Assembly: GCA_014529385.2 (NCBI GenBank)
Contig: CM043963.1
Coordinates: 81,981,912 to 82,045,911 of the forward strand
Direction: 5' to 3'
Length of the DNA stretch: 64,000 nucleotides
DNA from: Adiantum capillus-veneris
Taxonomy: Eukaryota; Streptophyta; Polypodiopsida; Polypodiales; Pteridaceae
How positions within the stretch are numbered: the first letter of the stretch is position 1; each line of letters starts with the position of its first letter. Made by a program: the position numbers and the translations under genes. Shown piece by piece: positions 41,805 to 53,370 of this stretch. The notes under the pieces were generated by a model, which saw only the letters and a list, made by a program, of their open reading frames with translations, ran no database searches and was not told the origin of the DNA.

Positions 41805-43237
41805 GTTATCAGATCCTAATGGTCCGCTGCTCACCCCCGCCCTCACGCAGTCCGGACCCAGCCCCGCCAGGCATCGATTGAAGCCACACAACAACCCCCC
41901 CCCCCCCCCCCCCTCCCCCCTCCCCCCTTTCCTCTCACCTCTCCCCCATCTCCACACCCTCTCCTTCCCTCCCTCGCGCTCTGCGTTCATCTGCAGCCGG
42001 CAGCCCCGCTCCTATCACCCGCTCTCTCCGTGGCCTGTGCAGCGCCCACGCTCACCAACACACACACACGTAAACACCACACACACACACACACACACGC
42101 TGTGCACACACCCTCTGTCATTCACCATCGCCCCCCCGCCTTTGCGTCGCCAACATGCCGGAAAACAACAAAAAAAATAATAATAATGTATTTATATATA
42201 TTATATACATACACCCCCCCATTCCCACGCACGCTCAAGCACACACCTATACATATACATATTAACGCTCACTCGCATGCCAATAGGCACACACATATAT
42301 AGATACACACACACGTCTACACATCCACGCACCCACACATACACACACACACACAGAGGCATATACGCACGCACCACCAATACAAAATACTAATATAATG
42401 AAGATCCACCGACATCGACACCAACGAAAAGGAAGGAAGACGGCCAAAATTACGTGATACCGACAACAAAAAGAACAAAGGCGCCGAAGGCATGCCCCGG
42501 CCGACCCCGAAAAGACGTACACGCTACATCGACGCACTGCCAAAGCTGCCATTCGCCGGCATCACACGCCCCGACACCATTTTTAGTAAACCGTAGGTTA
42601 TTATCATCATCTTTCAGTTTTTCATCCAAGCCTTGTATATCCCCAATTTGTAATTTCCCTCCCTCTAGGTGATGGGTCACAAAGGCCCACCTAGAGGTTT
42701 TCATTTTTAATAACTCCCAAGACAAAGCAAGGGTCAACCACACTGGGCCCACCGCCTTGCTTTGTCTCCCCGATTAGCTTACCCTAATCAAAACAGAATT
42801 ACCCTAATCTAAGCAGCCAACACCTATAAAAGGGCACTGAGAGGTCACTATCGGGGGGGGGGGGGGCAGTTCATGAGAGGTCAGCACTTGGTAGAGTTTT
42901 AGTAGGAGGAACTGACACTATTGGCATTATGGGGAGGGGACTAGTGTGATGGTTTGATTTGGGAATTGCACCATGTGAAGGAGCTATGTCCACCTCTTGA
43001 CTCCAATGGTTGATGCACACACACATACACATTCTTGGTAGCAAGTTTCATATCATCGAGCCGTCTCTAGAGAACACACCAAGTAGATTCACCATATCTT
43101 CTCCCTATCTCTCTATCACCACGGTGTGTCACCTCGCCCGAAGGAAGGTCATTGTAAATACGGCAAGAAATAATTCTCCCTCACACCCCCGAGGGTTTTC
43201 CTCATTTGTCAATGCTCTCTCTGTCTGTGTGTGGGTG
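41680..43237. repeat. Low-complexity spacer with C runs, CA repeats and two hairpins
   Basis: No gene. (TA)n at about 41715-41733, long C runs at about 41770-41802 and 41897-41912, CA-rich sequence at about 42060-42360, and a G run at 42855-42867. Two perfect inverted repeats lie at 42662-42697 and 42720-42767. A TATA-like CCTATAAAAGGGC is at about 42823-42835. Confidence 0.8.
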
Positions 43238-44166
43238 TGTTAGAAGCTGGACACACCCTACGGAAAATAATGGCTCGGTAGATTATTATTTTTTGTAATT
43301 ATTCATTCATTGAGAAAACCCGACATTTCACCTTGTAGATATTGGGGCTTACAGAAGTTTCCAGATTGTATCCCAGTTTTGACATTTAGATTGAGTAGAT
43401 GGTTAATTTGGAACTTTAGGGTTTGAGAATTGTAAGGTATTTATACCACTTTTTGACCGTAATGAAAAAACCTTTTGTCATTTAATTTTTTTTTAAAGTC
43501 TGTGAGTGAGCATAGTGTGTACGAGAGAGAGTGAGAGGTTCATCTTGACTCTATGTGCGTACCGGTGGTTGGAATTGAGTGTGGAGAAGTGCATCGTGCT
43601 GCCCCCGACGAGAGCTATGCGCCAATACCTACATTGCGCGCGTACGGTCCGATTTTGCGAGCTCCATCTACGAGCTTCATCTGGTGATTTGGTGAGCATA
43701 CGTTGTCCGATTTTGCATTGCATCATATCCACGCATTCGCATTGAGTAGAGCTACACATTAGGCACTATAGATTTCGAAAATGAAGACCTGCAAATTTCG
43801 GCCAGACATCCTACGTGATTTTGCACCGGGTGTTTTGGGTTGGGGTTTTGGTTCATAGACCTTAGGGAGAGTGACCTATTGGTGTTAGTAGGGTCTCCTT
43901 CAAGTTCTGTGGTGTTTCGAGATTGTTTGGTGGGTGTTCGGCTCTAGTAAGCGTTGTAGGAAGTTTCCTCTTATGCACTCATGAAGGCTGTGACTTAGAC
44001 ATTGGGTAGAGACCTCTGTAGGAATTAATTAGGAATCGTTCGAGTGTAGGTTGACACCCTATGCTTGCTTCCACGTGCCTGCGGGTCGAGCTTCGTCCTT
44101 AGCTAACAAATCTTGTTAGGTGAGTTCTTGCTGTGCCTGCGTCCGTCACGGCGTATCCGTCCAACA
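43238..44166 (+). repeat. 5' LTR of second giant-family element
   Basis: Start TGTTAGAAGCTGG and end CCAACA chosen from the PBS position and TG...CA rule; no partner LTR in view. It shares ordered words with the LTR at 17788, for example GAGCTA(C/T)GC, GTAGAGCTACACATTAG and CCTGCGGGTC.AGC. A palindrome half-site (GACATCCTACG) lies at 43805. Confidence 0.75.
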
Positions 44167-44167
44167 T

Positions 44168-44185
44168 TGGAGCCGTTGCCGGGGA
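44168..44185 (+). other. Primer binding site, tRNA-Asp type
   Basis: TGGAGCCGTTGCCGGGGA: one mismatch to the TGGCGCCGTTGCCGGGGA site of Athila/Tat-type elements. Confidence 0.88.
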
Positions 44186-45771
44186 CTAAAACCTTAGGTA
44201 GGTGACCGAGACTAGTCCTTGAGGATAGGGATTCTTTGGCTTGCCAAGAGTCTCGTTTTACATTTAGATAGGATTAGAGGGTGGAGGACTCTCTAGGTCT
44301 TAGAGGGAGTCTAGGGAGCGTGTGTCTGGCCTAAATGCTTCGACTTAGGTAGATTTAGGTAGACTAAGATAGTTTATGGTATTAGAAGAGTAGGAGTTTG
44401 AGTGGTAGAAGCCGTGAGAGGAGAGCTTGAGAGTCCGGAGAGGCCAAGAAGCAACCAAAACACCATTATCACCATTTCACATGATGACTAGGAGTAGAGT
44501 AAGTAGGACATCATGATTTAGGATCTAGAGCACTTCATGCATGTATACTTGCTTGTTAGATTCATCACAAGGTTGTAAAAGATGCAAACGTGTGTTTGAA
44601 ATCTGCAGTGAAGTCTAAACGTTACTGTGAGTGTTTCTGATAGAGTTGCAAAGCATCAGGAGCATTTTTGTCAGGAAAAAAATTAATTTTAAGCTAGGAG
44701 ACACCTACGCGTAGGATGTCCTACAGGCTAATCTGGTGGGAATTTTGGAATTTTGAGTTGACTAGTGTGTTTAGAAGGTAGGTTTTACCCTATTTTCACC
44801 TAGAAAGTGGAAATTTGACCATATCTTGATAGGATAAGGCCAGATAGACTGAAATTGCCAGACATCCTACCCAAATTGTGCCAGGGCATTATTTTAAGAC
44901 CAAAACCATAGGATGACTGCATGAGCATGATCTGCATGATATATTGAGTGACTGACAGACTTTTCATCTCATTTGGGTGAGAAAATTGGGTTCTAAGCAG
45001 ACTTTAGCACTTTTTAATGAAAAAGGCTAGAACAACTAAAATTGGGGACTTTTGAAATCCAAACCAAAATCTAAGCATACCAGTGGGTTGCTGACATCAA
45101 GGGGAAGCTGTGGGTCAAGTCTGGGGTCAAACATGCCAAAAAGACACCCTACGCGTAGGATGTCATCTGTGTGATTCTGCACCCCAAACCTAATTTTGAG
45201 CATACCAAAGTGATTAGCACCTCAAGAGGAGTCTGTGCTTTGTATTTGAAGCCATTCTGAGCAAAAAGACATGCTACGCGTAGGATTTCTAAAGTAAGAA
45301 ATTGAAGCCAGATACTGATTGCAGGGTGTTGTATAGCTTGAGGCAAGCCTCCTAGTCAATTTTGGTCCAAATTAGAGTTGATTAGACTGATCAAGAATAA
45401 CAGCAGGCTGTCGGAACAGATTTCTGATCCATTGAACAGCTTATAGGTGTCCAAATCAAAAAGTAAAAACAACTGTGGACTCAGCACATGAAGGGGAATT
45501 CATAGTACAAGAATCTAGGCAAAACAGAACAGGAGACATCCTACGCGTAGGATGTCTACTGGGGCTTAGTAAAGAGAAAAGTTGACTGAGCTTAGACAGT
45601 GAGGTTCCATTTGGCTTAAGGATTCCAGAACTTCTTTCAGAAGTGAATTTGGACCTTGTTTGACCTTTTGACGGAGCAAAGACTAAATTCAGACTTTTTA
45701 CGTAAAATTGACCAACATTCAAGGAAAGTACAGTTCCAGATTAACAGACAAGGTTCTTTACTTATTCTCTT
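44186..45771 (+). repeat. Leader with variant palindromes
   Basis: No convincing frame. Palindrome copies at 44700-44720 (one base short), 45143-45164, 45268-45289 and 45535-45556, plus a single half-site at 44861. Half-site GACATCCTACG: it differs from the giant element's at one base, and the partner arm carries the matching change. The 45535 copy is perfect. Confidence 0.9.
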
Positions 45772-48700
45772 ATGAAACTGCAATGGGGAAGGATATTTTT
45801 TTTTGTTGATAGGTACAGTAGGTATGGGCGAGAATACCAACGTATTCTCCTAGAGGAGGTAGAAAAGGCAACAGTTCCAGGAGCATCAACATATGCCCCC
45901 GATGAAGTTCCAAGAGCCACCTACATCCCTAGAAAGTCGACAAATCCCTTTTCAGAGGAGTATGATGTGACCTCACATTCCACCCGATCGGTAGACATTC
46001 AACAACCAAAACCAACCAGCAACTTAGCCATCATTGCAGGCATGGATTTGACAGAGTGCAACATTAGAACAAGACCAAAATCGAGATGGTTATCAAGCCG
46101 CACAAGGGCTAAGGGATTTACAAGAACCACCACTCTATTTAAGGTATCAAGAAGAGAGTAAGCCAAAAACTCAAGGGTCAACAGAGCCTGGAAGACCACC
46201 CATAGAACGAGTCCGAAGAGATGAACCATCTCTTGCAAGAACTGTTAGAAATTATGGCTTAGGAGTACCACTGGGAGAGAAACCAGCCTACTACAGAAGA
46301 CCAGAGGAGGTATATCGATTAGGACGTGGAGATTTAATGATGAGATTTGTAGACCATCATAGAAATAGACCTTCTCAAGTGCAAAAATGGGTAAACAAGA
46401 AATACACAGGAAACAGAGATCCAAGAGATCATGTAGCAGCCTTTGTGCGTGTAATTAGAGCGGAAGAGGTGTTAGACTTCCCTACCCAATTTGCAGGGTT
46501 TGGACTAACCCTAGAGGATGACGCTGCTACTTGGTTTGACTCTGTGGTGCGTAGAGACTTTGAGTCTATGGAGGAAGTGTTTGACGAGTTTATCAAGGAA
46601 TTCTCACAAAGGGGAATAGCTCATAATACCGTCTCACAAATCCATAAATTCAAACAGAAAGACGGGGAATTTGTGCGAAAGGTAGCCCTAAGACTAAAAA
46701 GATATGTTAAGTTCTGTCCTGTGAAAGAACTGCCAACTCAGTCCAGACTTATGCTTATATTTATCCAAGGACTAAGGAATGCAGATCTCCAGAAGGACTT
46801 ACATATGAAGAGGAGCACGACATTGAATGAGTTAACCAAGGAAGCTCTTTACCTTGTGGAAAATTGTGCGGTCTACAAAGAGGGAGAGTTCAAGGACCTT
46901 GACGACGATTCATCTTCACAACAAAGTGGAAACAAGTCTTCTAAGACAGCACTGAAAGGAGAAGTAGCTGTAAACCAGGAGCAGCTTGTAGAGGAAGCGC
47001 TAAAAAGGATTAACTTGTACGCCAAATCCCAGGCTAAACAGCCCAAGTGGTGTGCTATTAAACAAAAATGGACAAACCATGGGACGGAAGAATGTTATCA
47101 TAACAAGGGATATGTGAGAGAGAGACCTTATGCTCCCCAAGCTCAGGTAGCATCTCCTCAAGTTCCACCGATGCCTAGGTATCAAGCAGGCAACCTACCA
47201 GGACCTGTAGGTGTAGAAAGACCACAACCAGTGTTGGGGTAACAACCACCCCTACCAGAATTATGAACAGTCGACATAAGATACACACCAACCATAATTG
47301 AATCAGAAGAGAAGGCTTTGGTTCCTATGCATGCATATTATGAAGATCCCAATGGATATGCAGCAAATTATGCCTATTATCCACCGGAAGAACCCTCAAC
47401 ACCAGAACCATGGAACGTGATGGGAGGTGCAGGACCACCAACAGCTGCACAGGCAGTAGGATAAGGAAGATATAGCTTAGATGAACGAACATTGTTGTTC
47501 ATAGCCAACGGAGGCATGGGTGGGCAAAGACATGCATACCAACAAAGAGGAGCTCAAGGAGCACCTCAACATTCTAAAGGACCCTACTACAAGTGTGGTG
47601 GAGACCATTGGCTAAGAGACTGTCCTCATGATGAAATCATTAGAGTCAACGCATATTGCACCGAGTGTGGAGTTACTCATTTGATTCCGGATTTCCCTAA
47701 GAACCCAAGCAAAGGAGAAAAAACTACCTTGAACATGCTAGAAGCAGTGCCGTCCAGTGGAGGGTCAGAAAATGAGACAATCATACCTATTCAGACAGTG
47801 ACACGAGCCCAAGCTCAAAGAATGATGAACGAACCCATAATTGAAGAGCCAAAAACCGATGCCCCAAGTTTAGGAACTAAAAATCAGAGAAGCACTTGGA
47901 AAGCTAGAAAAGCGCGTATGAAAGCCAGGAAAGAACGAGAGCAAATGGCTCTATCCGAAGAGTTAAAACACACAAAGGATAGATTAGAGAGGTTAGAGGA
48001 TCTAGCTAGCCTAAGCTCACACACTACGACAACCATAGCACCCAAGGAAATAGCAGAACCCAAAAGTGCAGGATCAGTACTTGCAGACAAGGTAAATGAG
48101 CATTTAGATGCACTTCTAAACGCTTACGAAGCCAGACTCAAAAAGAACCAAACCCAAGAGCAAAGATGGATGACTTATCCATATGCTGAAATAGAAAAAC
48201 AGAGGTTGGAAATGTGTAGAAAGATGATTGAAATAGCTCAATCCTTGATAGAAAACCCGCTTGGTAAACCTACAAATTGGCATGAAGTACCAGCTCCAAC
48301 CCCTATTAAACCAGCGTTAGAGGAACAAGTAGAAACGAAGGAAAGACTCACGAATGCCTATGAGTCTAGGGGAGAGCCTATCATAGTGCCAAATACAACA
48401 GATGAGGCAAGTGACGGGTTCCAGCCTAAAACATTGGTAGAAATGGGTAAGGATTGTAACGGTCTAGATGGTTTGTGGAAACAAATCCGTGAGGCCAACA
48501 AAGCTAACACGGCAAGTTACCACATGAACAACACGAGAAAAGAGAAAAATGAGATCTTACCTCCTATTGAAGAATTTGAGGCAAGATCACAAATGAACTT
48601 TGATATACATTCACAAGGGGGAGACCAGGGATCAATTAGTTCGGGGCACAGCCTACCAGACTCGCTGAAAACTCTACCCTCTTACCTAGGAGAGTATGAA

Positions 48701-49876
48701 GCCAAGTCAAAGGTGAGAGCAATCCCATCTCAAAGACTTTCTTCTAACAAAGTGATAGATTCACAAGGGTTGATTAAGTTATTGTCCACCCCGGTGGCAT
48801 GCACAATCACGTTAGCCGAACTCCTAAGGTTACGACCAAACATGTGGACCACAGTAGGCAAATGCCTAGAAAAATTTGGAGTAAAAGACCCCACCTCGAA
48901 GCTTCAGAAACAGATCAGAGAATTTGACAGGCCTCAACTAAATACTAGGCCAGTACCATTAAACAAGGTTAGAGAGTATTGCGAGGGAGAATATGGAAAC
49001 ACCACGTCGCTACCAGTAGAATTCCAAGGAGTAGTTTCCAAAGCTATTCTTGACAGTGGAGCAGGAGTTGCTATCGCCACCAAGGAAATCTGGAAGAAAT
49101 GGGGAAAACCAACTTTGAGAGCTACCAGAATGAAATTGCAATTGGCAGACGGGTTCATGGAGAAGCCTCTAGGACTCTTAGAAAAGGTGATTGTCACTTC
49201 GTGTGGAATCGAGTATGAGCATACATTTGCAATAGTCGATTTTGATAAAAAGAACAATTACGAGATCATCTTGGAAAGACCATTCATGAGACAATTGAAG
49301 CTGGTCCAGGATTGGGGTTACGCCCACATATACCTCAGACATGGTGAGACAACAACCAAAATACACCTAAAAGACTATAGTTACAAGGATGTGAACCAGA
49401 CACCAGTGGAAGAGTTTGATTCAGCTACATTAGCAGGGTCGGAACTCCTAGCATGGTTAGGGAAACAAAAAGAGCTATGGATGTGTGGAGCTTCACATTG
49501 TGGGAGCTTAAAAAGAGAGGAATGCGTCTTAGAAAGAGCGATTGAGGACAAGGAGTATACTCAGGAACCTTTTCCTGAAAATGCCTTAGAACCTCTGGAA
49601 TGGGAACACATACTAGCAACATTGGATATCTGTACCATTACAGATAGTCCAACAACAAAATTTTGCGATAAGGATGGCTATGATGTGCTACCCTATTACA
49701 TGGTAAGCATTATATCAGTAGAAGACGAGTCTGTAGAACCACCGGAACAAGAAGAGTTTTATAACTCCTCTGAGTATCTGGAGGTAAATAACGATGCAGA
49801 TAATGAGTGTTCAGACAACTCAAGCGAGCGTGGAGAAAAAACAGAGAATATCAGGTTTTATGATTTTGCTAATTAG
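45772..49876 (+). pseudogene. Gag-protease of second giant-family element
   Basis: A start ATG at 45772 (MKLQWGRIFFFVDRY) and a frameshift near 46060 lead into one frame that runs from about 46190 to 49876. Stops at 47240 (TAA; the giant element has CAA), 47264 (TGA), 47462 (TAA) and 49874 (TAG; the relative has CAG). Capsid: QFAGFGLTLEDDAATWFDSV. Both knuckles have lost a Cys (YYKCGGDHWLRDC; CTECGVTHLIPDF). A coiled-coil region (ELKHTKDRLERLEDL) follows. The protease keeps its catalytic loop (AILDSGAGVAIATKEIW) but reads ILERPF where the relative has ILGRPF. It ends in an acidic stretch. Confidence 0.9.
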
Positions 49877-51088
49877 CACCCTAGACGCCAGGAACACTAT
49901 AGGAGAAAATGAGCAGGAAACAAAGCGAGAGAGAACCTGATGCCTAGGATAAAAGATAAAACTCACTATCTGATGCTTGTAAAAGCACAAGATTGTGTTA
50001 AAGATCAAATATCAGGAAGATTCTCAAAAGTTCAAAAGGAAAGAGCGCGAGAGGAAATAAGACAAGTATGGAAAGCTAAAACAGAAACAAAATCACAAAA
50101 ATAAAAAACAAAAACAACAAAATACCCAGAGCGGCCCAAACTAGAGCGTAAACAGAAATACCAAGAACTGAAACGGTCTTTACGAGAGGAATGGACTACT
50201 GAGGAAGAGAGTGATGGTAAGGGAGAGTGAGAAAAAGGAAACATGAATGTGCCATCATACTATGAGAAATTCACCATCCAGGACAGAAAAATCATAATGA
50301 CACCACCAGTCAGAGAAAGAACAAACCAGGAATCTTATGATGGGCCGGAAAATGCCAAACGGATAGACCTCACTGAACCAGGTGAAAAGCCTCAGCCGGT
50401 CTATATAGCAACTGATTTCGAGCCTGAAGAAGAAGAACGGCTAACACAACTTCTCAAGAAGTATAAATATGTGTTTGCATGGTCCTACAAAGACCTCAAA
50501 GGAGTTGATCCATCGATATGCCAACATACAATTCCTTTGAAATGAGATGCCAAACCTAGCAAATAGTGTCCTTATACGTATAATGACACATTTGCTAAAC
50601 GAATCAAAGAAGAGATTGACAAGCTGATGGATGCTGAATTCATCTATGAAATCGAACATACAGATTGGGTGTCATCCATTGTGGTAGTCCCCAAAAAGAA
50701 CGGAAAACTGTGAGTGTGTGTAAACCTCAAAAAGGTAAATGCAGCTACCATAAGGGACAATTATCCCTTGTCAATCATAGAACATGTACTTGAGAGGGTG
50801 GCCGAGAAACGGGCTTATTCCTTTCTAGATGGGTTTTCAAGATATAACCAACTGGCAATTGCAATAGAGGATCAACACAAGACAACCTTTGCCACAGAAT
50901 GGGAAATTTATGCGTATGGTGTTATGTCTTTTGGCTTAACTAGTGCCCCAGCTACCTTTCGAAGGTTAACGACGCACGCATTCAAAGAATATTCTTAGAA
51001 ATATACATGGATGATCTTTGTGTACACTCTCTTCTATGAGAGAAACATATTGACCATTTGCAAAAGGTATTTGAAAAATGCAGAACAT
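49877..51088 (+). pseudogene. Linker and RT of second giant-family element, cut by CACTA
   Basis: Same frame as gag-protease through 50998. Stops include TGA at 50543, TAG at 50564 (the relative has CAG) and TGA at 50711 (the relative has CGA). RT motifs: WVSSIVVVPKKNGKL, YSFLDGFSRYNQLAIA, MSFGLTSAPATF. A short deletion then shifts the frame just before the YMDD box (EIYMDDLCVHS, about 51000). Coding ends at the CACTA insertion. Confidence 0.9.
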
Positions 51089-51270
51089 CACTACAAGAGG
51101 CTATTCATATTAGCGACGCTCACATAGCGACGCTAAATTTTTTTTTTTCCCGACGTCGCTATGAGCGTCGCAAATTTACTTGTAAATTTGCGACGCTCAA
51201 AGCGACACCGGTTAGGCTAAAAAAAATAACAGAGAGCATCCAAAAACTCAGATCTCAGATCTGAGTTTTT
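51089..51270 (+). repeat. CACTA 5' terminus and subterminal repeats
   Basis: Six GCGACGCT-like motifs in both orientations (51113, 51127, 51151, 51163, 51190, 51202). A perfect 36-bp inverted repeat (51163-51198; 17-bp arms GAGCGTCGCAAATTTAC around TT) and a 29-bp inverted repeat (51242-51270; arms AAAAACTCAGATCT around C). Subterminal repeats of this kind bind TNPA in En/Spm. Confidence 0.88.
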
Positions 51271-51297
51271 CGGCGCCCTCAAGCAAGGAGCAGGTAA

Positions 51298-51299
51298 CG

Positions 51300-51346
<47 letters not shown>

Positions 51347-51348
51347 CT

Positions 51349-51418
<70 letters not shown>

Positions 51419-51480
51419 AGAGGAAGGAGAGCCAGGTATGCTCCTTCCCTCTCCTCACTCTCATGTTCCCTTCCCCTCTT

Positions 51481-51514
<34 letters not shown>

Positions 51515-51521
51515 AAAAACA

Positions 51522-51595
<74 letters not shown>

Positions 51596-51603
51596 TAGTG
51601 TTT

Positions 51604-51662
<59 letters not shown>

Positions 51663-51900
51663 TACAAACATAAACAAAAACGCACACACACATACATAAA
51701 CAAAGAATGCACACACACATTGAGAGAGGAAAAGAGAGAGAGAGAGCATGCATAAACAAAAAACGCACACATTGAGAGAGGAAAAGAGAGAGAGAACATG
51801 CATAAACAAAAAACGCACACATTGAGAGAGGAAAAGAGAGAGAAAACATGCATAAACAAAAAAACGCACACACATTGAGAGAGAAAGAGAGAGAAACTAA
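51298..51900. repeat. Microsatellite cluster with a large hairpin and a ~51-bp minisatellite
   Basis: (CT)n, (AC)n, (CT)n, (GT)n, (CT)n, (AC)n and (GA)n in series. From about 51491 to 51640 they form an inverted repeat: (TC)n-AAAACACTA-(TG)n facing (CA)n-TAGTGTTTT-(AG)n. Then four units of 50-53 bp start at 51719, 51771, 51821 and 51874 (each ATTGAGAGAG...CATAAACAAA...CGCACACA). Confidence 0.92.
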
Positions 51901-52088
51901 TTTAACGTTGTAGGAAACTAATTAAAATTAAAAGACCTAAAGATCTAGCCAACGAGGAGTTGAACTCAAGACCTATTATTCAAGAGGGAAATGGCATAAC
52001 CAATCTATCATACTTGGCATGGGTGATAGAAAGGTTATACCATTTATCTCTTTTTATTGGCACACACATCCACACACGCGCACACACA

Positions 52089-52772
52089 CAAGAAGAAGAG
52101 AGTTATAACGTCGTAGGAAACTATCATAAAAGACATTAAAGATTAGGTTAGATGCAGATTTACGTTAAATTAGATTTAGGTTTATTTAAGTTAAATTAGA
52201 TTAGATCTAGGTTTATTTTTAGTTAGATTTACGTTTATTTACGCTAGATTTAGATTTACGTTATATTAGATTAGATTTAGGTCTCCATAGAGTACGATGC
52301 CTGCATGAAGCGGGTGAAGAAAGCCCTCAATGGAATATAGGGTATTGCTGCCTTCACTCATGGTGGGCTCCGTCGATCCAAAAGTACTGGTGAAATGTCT
52401 TCAGAAGATAGGGAAGAAGGTGGATCTTCAGGGCGGCAAGAGTCACTACATCCCCGACAATGACCATCTAGACAACCTCTAATCATTCAACAACAACTTC
52501 AAAGTTAGTAACAAGAGCAAGAACGGTCCAAAGGGCCAATTGCTGTCATCAGATGTGGATGGAGATGAGGCAGCGTCACCGCCGGAAGTTAACTCTCACA
52601 TCTTTAGTGATGAGAATGCCAACTCTTGCCGAGTTATGTGAAAAATTATGTGTTAAATCAGTTTTAAGGTTCTTATAATCCCTGCTAGTTTAGTTCTTTG
52701 TTTTTAATATAACATAATTTACGTTAGATTTAAATTTATGTTATATTAGATTAGACTTAGGTTTATTTAGGT

Positions 52773-52856
<84 letters not shown>

Positions 52857-53010
52857 GAAGAAGAGAGTTTTAACGTCGTAGGAAACTATCCCAAAAGACG
52901 TTAAAGATTAGGTTAGATGTAGACTTACGTTAAATTAGATTTAGGTTTATTTTTAGTTAGATTTACGTTTATTTAGATTTACGCTTATTTACGTTAGATG
53001 GAGTCCACGC
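52089..53010 (+). repeat. Direct repeat flanking the captured HMA fragment
   Basis: The segment beginning AAGAAGAAGAGAGTT(A/T)TAACGTC and running into TTAGATTTAGGTTTATTT-rich DNA occurs at about 52089-52260 and again at 52855-53000. Each follows a CA tract (the second is 52772-52854). A more diverged start is at 51901. The A/T-rich part has many TTTAGGTTTA-like words. Confidence 0.85.
52281..52641 (+). pseudogene. Captured heavy-metal-associated (HMA) domain gene fragment
   Basis: Begins right after TTTAG (a possible splice acceptor) with VSIEYDACMKRVKKALNGI, the start of an HMA domain of the plant HIPP/HPP type. The metal-binding CxxC has become YxxC. A TAG follows, then a frame change leads to GSVDPKVLVKCLQKIGKKVD, the second half of the domain, and on through YIPDNDHLDN to a TGA at 52639. 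About 10-12 residues between the halves look lost or altered. Known role of the family: cytosolic metal binding. Inference: a host gene piece carried by the CACTA element, no longer functional. Confidence 0.7.
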
Positions 53011-53370
53011 AAGAATTACTTACGGTTTAGGGTTTAGAGTTAGACGAACAGTGAAAAGATCTACTATGAAAAGATGTTAAGATGCTGTGAAGTGCTACAG
53101 CTAGAGAAAAGGCAAAGGGGTTTTGTCCACTACATGCAGTATCATGTAGACGTGGGTCTGTAGATTTCTTGTACCCACAAATATAGGTATTGACCAATAA
53201 AGACGAGATTATAACCCGGTGGTTCTGATCTCCGTGCACCTCTAGACCGAGGTGTGCGGGGATTGGACATGACTAGAGAATGTGAGGTAGAGAGAGAGAG
53301 AGAGATAAGACGAAGAATGCCAATAGAATATTAAATTTTTTGTCCAGGTTATAAGATTTATATCCTCATT

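Larger units (their letters stand above)
43238..51088 (+). mobile_element. Second member of the giant gypsy family, 5' half
   Basis: LTR 43238-44166, tRNA-Asp-type PBS, a leader with palindromes, then gag-protease-RT colinear with 21209-26150 of the giant element. The RT is cut at 51088 by a CACTA transposon (KCRT| at the junction). The remainder, including the 3' LTR, is not in this window. Proteins are similar but clearly diverged from the giant element, so it is a different subfamily. Confidence 0.92.

Noticed and set aside
41739-42180. Gly- or Pro-rich frames on both strands
   Set aside because: Produced by C homopolymers and C-rich low complexity.
52130-53010. Interstitial telomere
   Set aside because: TTTAGGTTTA-like words are frequent, but there is no run of exact TTTAGGG units.
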